Made by a program: the position numbers and the translations under genes. Of a DNA stretch of 14,106 nt, positions 1-7,004 are shown piece by piece (positions within the stretch are counted from its first letter, which is position 1; each line of letters opens with the position of its first letter). The notes beneath the pieces are model-generated. The model saw nothing but the letters and a program-made list of their open reading frames with translations, ran no database searches and had not been told where the DNA came from. Origin of the DNA: HGM13233 sp964478515 (lineage in GTDB: Bacteria > Bacillota > Clostridia > Oscillospirales > Ruminococcaceae); the NCBI GenBank assembly GCA_964478515.1, contig CAYZIL010000034.1, positions 1-14,106 on the forward strand, in the 5' to 3' direction.

Positions 1-493
1 TATCTATTCCATATTTGTTGTAATCATAACAGACCTGTAAATTCTTCTCTATGGCCTCATCAATCAGTTCAATATTATAAAAAAGCGCCTGATTGTCCGT
101 CTTGCTCCAATCGTTTACGGAATAAATATTTTTTACATGTGCTCTGAAATACTTGTTGGACAGTCCGCACAGCCGGTTAATTAGGTCTGCCGAGTGTTTT
201 GCCGTAATGTACTTGCTGCACAAAACGCCGTCAATCAACATATGCAATTCGGCGTCTTCAAAATCGCGGCTGCCAAGATAACTGCCGGCGCGGCGGAAAT
301 CAATATCAGCACCGGCTTCCCGCAACAGTTAAATGTTGCGACTGATGGCCTTGCGCTCAATCACAATGCCGAAATCGCTCTCAAGATGTTTTGAAATCTC
401 CTCTTGGGTGAGCGGGTGGTTGTAATCGCTGTACTGCTTTAGAATCTGCCATATCCGAATTAGCGCCATTTTTTTCGGTTCAAAGCTTTCCAT
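1..493 (-). pseudogene. WYL-family transcriptional regulator, N-terminal part, interrupted by an in-frame stop (partial)
   Basis: The ATG at 493-491 is preceded by AAAGGAG at good spacing. The first 54 residues (MESFEPKKMAL..., ...ERKAISRNI) read as the winged-helix DNA-binding domain of WYL-type regulators. A TAA at 331-329 then stops translation. The same frame continues without further stops to the window edge, reading LLREAGADIDFRRAGSYLGS... and ending ...LQVCYDYNKYGID, where a WYL domain would begin. Relatives usually have the motif RNIELLREAG at this point, so a single GAA to TAA change explains the break; there is no frameshift. Family members are about 300 residues or more and bind ligands or nucleic acid through the WYL domain to control transcription. 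The gene is therefore probably inactive, or restarts downstream. A sequencing error at one base is the main alternative. The family assignment rests on recalled similarity and is fairly sure. Confidence 0.75.
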
Positions 494-758
494 GGTATGC
501 TCCTTTGTGCAACGGCAAATTACTGGAAACACTATTTTACATCTTTTTTATACCATCTTTGGGGAAGATAATAAACACAAATATTACCGGCTTCAGCTTG
601 ACTCGACAAAGTTTTTAGCTGCAGTGCGTCGAATATCGCACACGCACGGCGCCATATTGTTTTCTGCGCCCCACGCAGCCGCGCCTAAAAGCGCGGCTGC
701 TTTTTCGTGTCAGTCGGGCGAAGCGCCGCATACAATGTAGCGAAAAGGAGTGATTGCA
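494..758. other. Divergent intergenic region
   Basis: This region separates the minus-strand WYL regulator from the plus-strand peptidoglycan-binding gene. The part next to the regulator is AT-rich (about 520-600) and should hold its promoter, but no hexamer pair with correct spacing stands out. The part near the plus-strand gene is GC-rich and carries an intrinsic terminator. No convincing coding region is visible on either strand. Confidence 0.5.
675..705 (+). terminator. Intrinsic terminator upstream of the peptidoglycan-binding gene
   Basis: A perfect 10-bp stem (GCAGCCGCGC at 675-684 and GCGCGGCTGC at 691-700) with a 6-base loop is followed by TTTTT at 701-705. It is oriented to stop plus-strand transcription, yet no plus-strand gene precedes it in the window. 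It therefore either ends a short leader or small RNA begun in 494-674, or acts as a conditional terminator 54 bases before the start codon at 759. Confidence 0.75.
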
Positions 759-1424
759 ATGGCGCTTATTTATATGTTCAACGCCCGCACCGGCATCGTC
801 GAACGCTACAACCGCACCGACGGCGAACCTATGCCCTACAATGTCGGCGGCACGCTGACGGTCGGTGAGTTCACCAACGCCACCGCCGCGAACACTATCT
901 GGTCCGATACCGACACCATGCGCGCATTCAATTCCACCCGCTCGCTGTTTCAAAACCCCATCAGCGTGCGCGTCGGTTTTCTAAACATTGACGAGACGCC
1001 CAAAAGCAGCGGAGATTTTTACCCCGCCGGCGTTTCCTTTTTGATGGCGCCGCTGGGCGGTACGGTGCAGCAGTTGCTGGCCGCCGCTAACAACAGCGGC
1101 GAATGGACTACCGTAGAGCAGCGGGGCAACGACGTGTACGCAGACTTGAGCTATGCGCCGTGCGGCCTTCCCGGGTGCTCTGGATACCCTAACGCCTTCA
1201 GGGGTCTGGAAAACAATTACGTGGCGCTGCTGCAAAACTGTCTTAACCGTCTCGGTTACAAGCCGGGCAGCGTCGACAGCATGTTCGGCCCCAACACCGA
1301 AAGCGCACTGCGCCGCTTTCAGCGCGACTTGTATTTGACTGAAGACGGCGTCGCGACGCCGAAAATATGGGCGTCGCTCATCCCGCTGGGCTATGGTCTG
1401 CGCGCCGGTCCCGGCACTGAATAA
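759..1424 (+). CDS. Peptidoglycan-binding-domain protein with degenerate M15-like N-terminal domain
   Basis: This is a 221-residue protein without a signal peptide. The ATG at 759 is chosen because AAAAGGAG (743-750) lies 8 bases before it; the GTG at 750 overlaps that site. The C-terminal part, about residues 148-205, is a peptidoglycan-binding type 1 domain (YVALLQNCLNRLGYKPG...DSMFGPNTESALRRFQ...DGVATPKIWASL), a three-helix fold that holds cell-wall or spore-coat peptidoglycan. The N-terminal part (FNARTGIVERYNR..., ...FYPAGVSFLMA..., ...NDVYADLSYAP) resembles clostridial proteins in which an M15-peptidase-like domain precedes the same binding domain. The expected zinc-ligand positions (S-x-H...D and a later H) seem replaced, so catalysis is doubtful. 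That comparison is from memory and is an inference. It stands alone between convergent and divergent neighbours. Possible roles are wall or spore association, or a phage-derived or export-independent function. Confidence 0.75.
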   Translation: MALIYMFNARTGIVERYNRTDGEPMPYNVGGTLTVGEFTNATAANTIWSDTDTMRAFNSTRSLFQNPISVRVGFLNIDETPKSSGDFYPAGVSFLMAPLGGTVQQLLAAANNSGEWTTVEQRGNDVYADLSYAPCGLPGCSGYPNAFRGLENNYVALLQNCLNRLGYKPGSVDSMFGPNTESALRRFQRDLYLTEDGVATPKIWASLIPLGYGLRAGPGTE

Positions 1425-1452
1425 GACCAACTAAAATGTCCGTATCTTTCAC

Positions 1453-1484
1453 AAAAAAAAGGCGCTGCCGGCAACGGCAACGCC
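1453..1484 (-). terminator. Intrinsic terminator of the marR-MATE-ppa unit
   Basis: Read on the minus strand, a hairpin (GGCGTTGCCG, 4-base loop TTGC, CGGCAGCGCC, with one internal mismatch) is followed by eight T residues (complement of 1453-1460). It lies about 60 bases after the pyrophosphatase stop codon. On the plus strand no T-run follows, so it serves the minus strand. Confidence 0.75.
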
Positions 1485-1543
1485 CTTAAAATATTCTTGT
1501 GCCTAATCACAAGCGCTGCGTGTTTACCGCGCTCGCGCTGCTT

Positions 1544-2107
1544 TTACTGCGGCTGTTCGTGTGTTTCGCGCGCCGCGTCGCCAAACGTCTTGCGGTAGTT
1601 TTCCAGACATTCGCCGATAACTTTTCTCGCCATCGCCGCGTCGTAAAAATCGTCTACTTCGGTATGCTTGCCCTCAAGCGTCTTGTAAACGGTAAAAAAG
1701 TGGCGCATCTCGCTGAGAATGTGCTGCGGCAGCTCGCCGATGTCATGGTAGCAATTGTAATTCGGGTCGCCGAACGGAACGGCGATTATTTTTTCGTCGC
1801 TGCGCCCGGAGTCTATCATGCGCATCATACCGATTGGGAAGCAGCGCACCATACTCAGCGGGTAAATAGCCTCGCTGCACAGCACCAGCACGTCGAGCGG
1901 GTCGCCGTCGTTACCGTAGCTGCGCGGCAAAAAACCGTAATTGGCCGGGTAGTGGGTGGAGGTGAAAAGCACACGGTCGAGAATGATATGCCCGGTCTGT
2001 TTGTCCAGCTCGTACTTGTTGCGGGTGCCTTTTTCTATTTCTATAACGGCTATAAAATCATCGGGATTCATTCGGGAAGGTTCCACGTCGTGCCAAATAT
2101 TAGACAT
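1544..2107 (-). CDS. ppa: Inorganic pyrophosphatase, family I (soluble)
   Basis: The enzyme hydrolyses pyrophosphate to two phosphates in the cytosol and so pulls biosynthetic reactions forward. The product has 187 residues, close to the usual 170-180 of bacterial family I enzymes. The active-site set is complete: E23, K31, E33, R45, Y57, the signature D67-G-D69-P-L-D72, then D99, D104, K106, and Y141-K142, matching the known E. coli ligands one for one. The ATG at 2107 is preferred because AAAGGCGG lies 7 bases upstream; an in-frame ATG at 2128 lacks such a site and would add seven residues (MTKGGFA). It follows the MATE gene by 37 bases on the same strand and ends before a terminator, so it is probably the last gene of that unit. 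A functional link with drug efflux is not evident; it may also have its own promoter. Confidence 0.96.
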   Translation of the reverse strand: MSNIWHDVEPSRMNPDDFIAVIEIEKGTRNKYELDKQTGHIILDRVLFTSTHYPANYGFLPRSYGNDGDPLDVLVLCSEAIYPLSMVRCFPIGMMRMIDSGRSDEKIIAVPFGDPNYNCYHDIGELPQHILSEMRHFFTVYKTLEGKHTEVDDFYDAAMARKVIGECLENYRKTFGDAARETHEQPQ

Positions 2108-2144
2108 TGCGAAGCCGCCTTTCGTCATTATTAAGCGCAGTATA

Positions 2145-3542
2145 TCACAGCGGCGCCGCGCTGTCCACCGCTTTGTCGGCGGCAGGCTCCAGTCCCCGCA
2201 GCGCCCGGCGGAATTGCAAGGAAAACAGTATTACCGTAAAAATCACGGCCAGCGTGTCTGCTACCGGCTCCGCCATGTATACCGCGCTCGTCTTGTCGGA
2301 CATCAGCAGTGGCATTATATATATAAGCGGAATAAGCAGTACAAATTTGCGCACAACTGCGACTACGACCGACGCCGCCGCGTTGCCAATAGAGATAAAA
2401 GTCATTTGACAGGCTGTCTGCGCGCCCATTAGCAGCATTGCCGCCGCGTAAATTCGCAGCGCCCGGGCCGTAAAGGCTATGAGCTCGGCGTCGGCGGTAA
2501 AAATGCCGGCAAACAGCTGCGGCGCAAGCATTACCGCCGCCCAAATAATAAACGTGTAAGTAACGTTAGCGCGCAGCAACAGCATAAACGAGCGCCGCAC
2601 GCGCCCGGCGTTGCCGGCGCCGAAGTTATAGCTGGTGACCGGCTGCGCGCCCTGGGCAATGCCGTGGGTGGGCAGCATTGAAAACTGCATGACGCTTGTC
2701 AATATCGTCATTGCCCCGACAGCGATGTCGCCGCCGTATTTTAGCAAGGACGAATTAAAACACACTGCCAGCACGCTTTCGCTCGCCTGCATTATAAAGG
2801 GCGCCACGCCCAGCGCCATGCACGGCGCCACTGTCTTAATGTCTAAGCGGATGTTTTTTCGACTCAGCCGCAAAATGCTCTTGCGGCTACTGAGAAAAAG
2901 AACGACCCAAACCGTTGAAACGGCCTGCGATATTATCGTCGCGAGCGCCGCGCCGCGCACTCCCATGCCGAGGCCGAAGATAAACAAAGGGTCCAGCGCA
3001 ATATTGCAAACGGCGCCGATAAGCACCGTAAGCATGCCGGTGCGGGCAAAGCCCTGCGCCGTTATAAACGCGTTCATGCCCAGCGTCAATTGGACAAAAA
3101 CCGTGCCCAGCGCGTATACCTGCAAATAGCCCTGCGCGTAGTCTATGGTGTTGACGCTGGCGCCGAAACACAGCAGCAGCGGCCTGCTCCAAATAAGCAG
3201 CACTGCCGTCAACAGGGCAGAAATGACAATTTGCAGTGCAAAACAGGCGCCGAGCGTGCGCTCAGCGCTTTCGTTGTCGCCACTGCCCATGGCAATTGAC
3301 GCGCGCGGCGCTCCGCCCATACTCACCAGCGCCGCAAAGGCGGAAACTATCAGTATTACCGGCATACACACGCCGACTCCGGTCAGCGCCAGCGCACCGC
3401 TGCCGGCTATGTGACCGATGTATATGCGGTCGACAATATTGTAGAGCATATTTATTAGCTGCGCCGCCACCGCCGGCACTGCCAGTTTAAATATCAGTTT
3501 GCCTACCGGCTGTGTGGCGAGAAAGCTGTTGTCTTTTTCCAT
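2145..3542 (-). CDS. MATE-family multidrug efflux transporter
   Basis: This is a 465-residue polytopic membrane protein with the MATE fold. The N-terminus (PVGKLIFKLAVPAVAAQLINMLYNIVD in outline, then RIYIGHIAGSGALALTGVG) and the second-half counterpart (LGVAPFIMQASESVLAV..., HGIAQGAQPVTSYNFGAGN) are the two diagnostic halves of the family. The length is typical at about 450. MATE proteins export cationic drugs, dyes or metabolites in exchange for Na+ or H+. The start codon at 3542 lies one base after the marR stop codon, so the two genes are tightly linked and probably translationally coupled; only a weak GGACGA-like site precedes it. The arrangement resembles the known MarR-MATE pairs such as mepR-mepA, which suggests drug-inducible efflux. 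The substrate cannot be told from sequence. The C-terminal tail after the last helix is short and charged. Confidence 0.95.
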   Translation of the reverse strand: MEKDNSFLATQPVGKLIFKLAVPAVAAQLINMLYNIVDRIYIGHIAGSGALALTGVGVCMPVILIVSAFAALVSMGGAPRASIAMGSGDNESAERTLGACFALQIVISALLTAVLLIWSRPLLLCFGASVNTIDYAQGYLQVYALGTVFVQLTLGMNAFITAQGFARTGMLTVLIGAVCNIALDPLFIFGLGMGVRGAALATIISQAVSTVWVVLFLSSRKSILRLSRKNIRLDIKTVAPCMALGVAPFIMQASESVLAVCFNSSLLKYGGDIAVGAMTILTSVMQFSMLPTHGIAQGAQPVTSYNFGAGNAGRVRRSFMLLLRANVTYTFIIWAAVMLAPQLFAGIFTADAELIAFTARALRIYAAAMLLMGAQTACQMTFISIGNAAASVVVAVVRKFVLLIPLIYIMPLLMSDKTSAVYMAEPVADTLAVIFTVILFSLQFRRALRGLEPAADKAVDSAAPL

Positions 3543-3543
3543 G

Positions 3544-3987
3544 TTATTTCGTCCATTTCAATTGTGCCGCGGCGTTTTCGCCTATGCGCCCGTTCAGCCG
3601 GCAATATTCCGCCAGCTCCGCTTGAGAAAACCCGCTGAAGAGCTGTGCTAAAAAACGGTCGCGTGCCGTGTTGATACCGGCCGCTATTTCCTGCGCGGCG
3701 TCGCTCAAGCTCAGCCGTACCCGGCGCCGGTCAGCCGCGTCCTGGCGTCTGCTTACAAGCCCGCGGCTGCACAGCGCGTCCACCGCTTGCGAGACATTCG
3801 CCTTGGGCAGCAGCCGCAACTCGACAATATCGCTGGCCGTGTCCAGGTCGGGATTATTGTGCAAAAAGCAGATAATATCGTACTCCGTTTGCGTCAGCGA
3901 AAATTCACTGCGCAGCGGCTGCGCGCACTGCTCGTACAGCTTGACTATGCTGCGCAGCGTTCCCAGCATTTTTTGCGGATCCTGCAT
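3544..3987 (-). CDS. MarR-family transcriptional regulator, probable repressor of the efflux operon
   Basis: The product is a 147-residue winged-helix regulator, typical for MarR proteins. Residues in the middle (LTQTEYDIICFLHNNP..., LLPKANVSQAVDALCSRGLV) form the helix-turn-helix, and DAADRRRVRLSLSDAA is the classical charged wing. Flanking helices would form the dimer interface. The ATG at 3987 has GGAG six bases upstream and is preferred; another in-frame ATG at 3999 has no clear binding site. The gene precedes the MATE transporter with one base between stop and start. A near-consensus promoter and an overlapping palindrome lie immediately upstream, the usual layout for a repressor that shuts its own operon and is released by ligand. 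The ligand is unknown. Confidence 0.93.
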   Translation of the reverse strand: MQDPQKMLGTLRSIVKLYEQCAQPLRSEFSLTQTEYDIICFLHNNPDLDTASDIVELRLLPKANVSQAVDALCSRGLVSRRQDAADRRRVRLSLSDAAQEIAAGINTARDRFLAQLFSGFSQAELAEYCRLNGRIGENAAAQLKWTK

Positions 3988-4009
3988 CTCGCTCTCCATA
4001 ACCGATAAA

Positions 4010-4031
4010 AATAGTTTAATCTTGAACTATT
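4010..4031. promoter_or_regulatory. Palindromic operator candidate for the MarR regulator
   Basis: The 22-bp dyad reads AATAGTT-TAATCTTG-AACTATT. Seven bases match at each outer arm and AA/TT match inside, giving a near-perfect palindrome of half-site ATAGTTYAA. It overlaps the end of the -10 box (4029-4034) and covers the expected transcription start near 4022. Binding there would block RNA polymerase, as in many MarR autorepressed operons. Confidence 0.75.
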
Positions 4032-4056
4032 ATAAACCTTTACGTTTTTTTGTCAA
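4029..4056 (-). promoter_or_regulatory. Near-consensus sigma-A promoter of marR-MATE-ppa
   Basis: On the minus strand, TTGACA (4056-4051) and TATAAT (4034-4029) are both perfect consensus hexamers with a 16-base spacer. The expected start falls near 4022, about 35 bases upstream of the chosen marR start codon. Such a strong promoter would need tight repression, consistent with the overlapping palindrome. Confidence 0.9.
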
Positions 4057-4072
4057 TAGAGCGTCACAAAGC

Positions 4073-4098
4073 AAAAACCGCCAGCAAAGGGCGGTTTT
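4073..4098 (-). terminator. Intrinsic terminator after the radical SAM/SPASM operon
   Basis: A 9-bp stem (AAAACCGCC at 4074-4082, GGCGGTTTT at 4090-4098) with a 7-base loop. The minus-strand reading ends in TTTTT (complement of 4073-4077), and the plus-strand reading ends in TTTT. It lies about 75 bases downstream of the radical SAM stop codon and just upstream of the marR promoter, so it insulates marR from read-through. Confidence 0.75.
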
Positions 4099-4113
4099 GA
4101 GCCGTAGATTGCG

Positions 4114-4150
4114 GCCGAGAACCCAACACAACCAGACGAACGTTCTCGGC
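4114..4150. repeat. Inverted repeat downstream of the radical SAM gene
   Basis: The arms GCCGAGAAC (4114-4122) and GTTCTCGGC (4142-4150) pair perfectly over 9 bp around a 19-base loop. It lies between the radical SAM stop codon and the terminator. There is no T-run beside it; it may stabilise the 3' end of the transcript. Confidence 0.55.
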
Positions 4151-4174
4151 AGCGCCGTTTTGCCGCGCGCCCTG

Positions 4175-5182
4175 TCAGCTGCGGTTGGCCCAGGCGCACT
4201 GCCGGCAGCGCTGCGGCATCTGCAAAGAGTCGTTGACGGCGCGCCGCAGCTGTGCGTAGCGCTCGCTTTGCCACAGTTGCAAAAAGCTGCCTGCGCCGAT
4301 ATTGCCGACCAGCTCGCCGGCATTGCAGCACAAATAAACGTCGCCGTTACTCGCAACCGTTGCGTCGCATTGCGGCGCGGCGCAATTTGTGTCAATAACG
4401 TATTCGTTTTGGTCGCGGTACGCGCCGCCGTCCAAAACAAAACCGCCCACCTTAGTCGGCAGCATATCAATAAACATCCCGTACCCGGCTGCGCGGTTAA
4501 ACAGCTTTTCCAGCTCGGCGCACAGCGGCGCGCCGACGCGCGCGGCATATTCTGCCGGCGCCGTTACCAGACCGCAGCCCAGCCGACGAATACCACACTC
4601 GCGCGCCAGCTCGGCAATTGCGGCAAGCTCGTTCTGGTTGTCCTTTTGCACCGCGATATAGAACGCCGGCGACAACCGCGCCGCAACGCCCTCGTATGCA
4701 GCGGCCAGCCAGCGGGAGTTGGCGGTAATGCGCTCAAAGTCCCCGCCGCGGCGGATATACTCAAAAGTCTTTTTGTCGGCCGAGTCAATCGAAACCGTCA
4801 CCATGACTTCATGTCTGCGCAGCAGCGCGATGTTGTCGTCGCTGAGCAGCATGCCGTTGGTGGACAGCTCCACAAGCGCGTCGGGACGCTTGCGCGCGCA
4901 GAGGTATTCCAGCCTTTGGGCAAAATCATTCAGCAGCAGCGACTCGCCCCAGTTGAACAGCGACCAGCTGCGCACGTAGGGCGCCGCATCGTCAACAATA
5001 CGGCGGTAAAGTCCGGCGTCCATTTCCCCGCCGCCGACGCAGCGTTTGTCGCGGCACATGCGGCACCAAAGATTGCAGTTCTCGGTCAAGTCGAGATACA
5101 GCTTTTGCGGACAGATAAAATTGTCGCCGCCGTCAAGACCGGCATGCATGTAACGGTAACTGTTTTCGGTATAATATTTCAT
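4175..5182 (-). CDS. Radical SAM/SPASM-domain enzyme of unknown substrate
   Basis: This 335-residue protein has the radical SAM cluster motif C36-x3-C40-x2-C43 (TENCNLWCRMC) near the N-terminus, where an iron-sulfur cluster would cleave S-adenosylmethionine. A GESL segment and the ELSTNGMLL strand are typical of the barrel. The C-terminal 70 residues carry extra cysteines (C267, C272, C285, C286, C326, C329) arranged as in SPASM or twitch domains, which hold additional clusters: NCAAPQCDATVASNGDVYLCC, then CRQCAW. SPASM enzymes often modify peptides or proteins. The ATG at 5182 is only three bases after the stop codon of the upstream 125-residue protein, so the two are translationally coupled and probably act together. 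The third gene of the unit, first transcribed, is the flavodiiron protein. The substrate is not known; the small neighbour could be a partner or target. Confidence 0.9.
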   Translation of the reverse strand: MKYYTENSYRYMHAGLDGGDNFICPQKLYLDLTENCNLWCRMCRDKRCVGGGEMDAGLYRRIVDDAAPYVRSWSLFNWGESLLLNDFAQRLEYLCARKRPDALVELSTNGMLLSDDNIALLRRHEVMVTVSIDSADKKTFEYIRRGGDFERITANSRWLAAAYEGVAARLSPAFYIAVQKDNQNELAAIAELARECGIRRLGCGLVTAPAEYAARVGAPLCAELEKLFNRAAGYGMFIDMLPTKVGGFVLDGGAYRDQNEYVIDTNCAAPQCDATVASNGDVYLCCNAGELVGNIGAGSFLQLWQSERYAQLRRAVNDSLQMPQRCRQCAWANRS

Positions 5183-5185
5183 CCT

Positions 5186-5563
5186 TCACCATTGCTGCAC
5201 CGAAAAATCGGCAAAAATGCGTTCTAATTCCTGACAGTTTTGCGGAAAGTCATTCTCGCCGCTGCGCACCAGCTTGTGCGCGTCTCGCAAAGTAAGACTT
5301 AGCTTCCAGCCGACGCCGTCAAGAATGTTGTCGTTAATGTAGTGCTCGCGCCAATGCGGTATGTCCAGCGACGCCAGCGCCCGCCGCACCGCTTGCACCT
5401 CGTGCGCGCCGAGACTGACGCGCCGGGTCGGCAAGGGACCATTGCCGTAACTGAATCCCCCGCAAACGGCCAGTGCTTCGTCCAAGCGCAGTTCTGTGAA
5501 ACAGTTTTGCACCAGATAATTGTCGATTTCCAATCGCGCCACGGCTATTTCGTCACACTTCAT
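5186..5563 (-). CDS. Hypothetical protein between flavodiiron and radical SAM genes
   Basis: I do not recognise a named family for this 125-residue protein. The ATG at 5563 is preferred because AGAGG lies 7-8 bases before it; an upstream TTG at 5593 has no comparable site. It is soluble, without signal peptide or membrane segment. The C-terminal half contains the pattern ILDGVGWKLSLTLRDAHKL, then SGENDFPQNCQELERIF. This resembles small clostridial proteins in which a tryptophan-bearing strand is followed by a Gly-Asn-x-(Y/F)-Pro-x-N motif. The recollection is loose and gives no function. It lies 45 bases after the flavodiiron gene and 3 bases before the radical SAM gene. That position suggests an accessory or substrate role for the radical SAM enzyme, which is inference. 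It has four cysteines but no metal motif. Confidence 0.8.
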   Translation of the reverse strand: MKCDEIAVARLEIDNYLVQNCFTELRLDEALAVCGGFSYGNGPLPTRRVSLGAHEVQAVRRALASLDIPHWREHYINDNILDGVGWKLSLTLRDAHKLVRSGENDFPQNCQELERIFADFSVQQW

Positions 5564-5608
5564 CGGCAAACCTCTTTCCGAACTCTCGCTCAAAAGGGTG
5601 ATGCCGCT

Positions 5609-6904
5609 CTATTGCAGCAGCTCAAAGTCGGCGGCGGGGTGGCCGCACAGCGGGCAGACGAAATCAGCCGGCAGCGTTTCGCCCTCGTAGATATAGCCGC
5701 AGACCTTGCAGACATATTTCTTTTTTGTTTCCTGTTTCTCATTGGCGGCACTGCCGTCGCACAGCTGGGCTTGCAGCGCGGCGAGCTCTGCGGCGGCGCG
5801 AGCGTCACATGCCGAGCGGATACTCACCGCGGCGCTGCAGAAGTTAAGGTTTTTGCACTCCTGCAACAGGCGGCGCATCACGTTGGCCGCCTGCGGCGCC
5901 CACGAACCGTTCTCAATAAAAGCGACCGTGCGGGACTGAAAGCCGCGCTCGCACAGATGTTCTATAAACTCGCGCATGGGCGGGAAAATGCCGGTGTTGT
6001 AGGTCGTTGTCGCCAGTACAAGTCTGTCGCGGCAAAAGGCGCTTTCGACCGCCTCGGCCATATCGTCGCGGGCAAGGTCGAACACTTCCGTGTCCTCTCC
6101 GGCGCGGCGCAGCCCGTCGGCAAGCTGCAACGCAGCCGCCTTTGTGTGTCCGTAAACGGAAGTGTAGGCCACCGTGACGCCGCTTTTCTCCGCCCGGTAA
6201 GACGACCAGGTATCGTACAGCGCCAAATGTTTGCCGAGTTCCTTGTTGAGCACCGGCCCGTGCAGCGGACAAATTGTCTTTACCGGCACTCCCGAAAGCT
6301 TTTTGAGCAGCGCTTGTACCGGCGCGCCGTATTTGCCGACAATGCCGAAATAATAGCGCCGCGCCTCGCACTCCCAATCCCCGTCGGCGTCAAGCGCACC
6401 GAACTTTCCGAAAGCGTCAGCGGAAAACAGCGCACCTTCGGCAGTGTCAAAGCTGACCATCACCTCCGGCCAGTGCACCATGGGCGCGCTGAAAAACCGC
6501 AGCGTGTGCCGTCCGAGCGTCAGCGTGTCGCCCTCTTTGACCGTCCGCGCGCGCTCGCCGGGCTCACAGGCATAGAATTGCCTTATCAGCGCAAAGGCCT
6601 TCTCGCCGGCAACGACCGACGCGTGCGGATACTTTTCCAAAAAGCGGGTGATATTGGCCGAATGGTCGGGCTCGACGTGGTGAACAACCAAATAATCAGG
6701 CTGCCGGCCGTCAAGCGCGGCGTCTATGTTGGCGAGCCACGCGTCGCCGAAGCCCTGCGCCACAGTGTCGAGCACCGCGCACTTTTCGTCCTCAATAACG
6801 TAAGAATTGTAGGCCATGCCGTTAGGGACGGCGAACTGACCCTCAAAAAGGTCTATTTTACGGTCGTTGACTCCGACGTATTTGATTGCGTCCGAAATAT
6901 ACAT
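5609..6904 (-). CDS. Flavodiiron protein (FprA type) with C-terminal rubredoxin domain
   Basis: This 431-residue cytosolic oxidoreductase reduces oxygen to water or nitric oxide to nitrous oxide. Residues 1-230 form the metallo-beta-lactamase-like domain with all diiron ligands present: H76-x-E78-x-D80-H81, H144, D163 and H215. Residues about 233-380 are the FMN-binding flavodoxin domain (TSVYGHT near 238, then a TTTYNTGIFPP loop). Residues 395-431 are a short rubredoxin-like domain, C399-x2-C402-GY and C417-P-x-C420-G. The 14-residue spacing between the two cysteine pairs is as in rubrerythrin tails rather than classical rubredoxin. The built-in rubredoxin would pass electrons to the flavin. 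The ATG at 6904 follows GGAGGA at about 9-10 bases. It heads a three-gene unit with the hypothetical and radical SAM genes; oxygen removal could protect the iron-sulfur enzyme. Whether it prefers oxygen or NO is not visible. Confidence 0.95.
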   Translation of the reverse strand: MYISDAIKYVGVNDRKIDLFEGQFAVPNGMAYNSYVIEDEKCAVLDTVAQGFGDAWLANIDAALDGRQPDYLVVHHVEPDHSANITRFLEKYPHASVVAGEKAFALIRQFYACEPGERARTVKEGDTLTLGRHTLRFFSAPMVHWPEVMVSFDTAEGALFSADAFGKFGALDADGDWECEARRYYFGIVGKYGAPVQALLKKLSGVPVKTICPLHGPVLNKELGKHLALYDTWSSYRAEKSGVTVAYTSVYGHTKAAALQLADGLRRAGEDTEVFDLARDDMAEAVESAFCRDRLVLATTTYNTGIFPPMREFIEHLCERGFQSRTVAFIENGSWAPQAANVMRRLLQECKNLNFCSAAVSIRSACDARAAAELAALQAQLCDGSAANEKQETKKKYVCKVCGYIYEGETLPADFVCPLCGHPAADFELLQ

Positions 6905-6933
6905 TTTTAAAAATCCTCCGAAAAAAAATTATC

Positions 6934-6972
6934 GCCGTTTCCGACGGCAGACGACAGCCGACGGCTGTCTGC
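6934..6972 (-). promoter_or_regulatory. Two small hairpins in the flavodiiron leader
   Basis: A 5-bp hairpin (GCCGT 6934-6938, ACGGC 6944-6948) and an adjacent dyad around ACAGCC-GAC-GGCTGT (6954-6968), extendable through GCAGAC/GTCTGC at 6947-6952 and 6967-6972. On the minus strand a run of eight T residues (complement of 6921-6928) follows five bases after the first hairpin, just before the GGAGGA of the flavodiiron gene. It could be a weak terminator or attenuator. Confidence 0.5.
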
Positions 6973-6998
6973 GGCGCGGCACAGACGTGCCGCGCCGC
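6971..6998. terminator. Perfect 12-bp GC-rich hairpin between the PycTM-like and flavodiiron genes
   Basis: GCGGCGCGGCAC (6971-6982) and GTGCCGCGCCGC (6987-6998) pair completely around a 4-base loop. With the neighbouring hairpin it ends the PycTM-like transcript or structures the flavodiiron leader. There is no adjacent T-run on the minus strand, so it is not a classical terminator. Confidence 0.55.
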
Positions 6999-7004
6999 AA
7001 ATAT

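Noticed and set aside
3668..5227. Long plus-strand open frame of 519 codons
   Set aside because: It lies antisense to marR and the radical SAM/SPASM gene, which have clear family motifs and binding sites. Its composition is the mirror of GC-rich coding sequence and shows no family features.
5342..6910. Long plus-strand open frame of 522 codons
   Set aside because: Antisense to the flavodiiron gene, whose full set of iron and rubredoxin ligands leaves no doubt which strand is coding.
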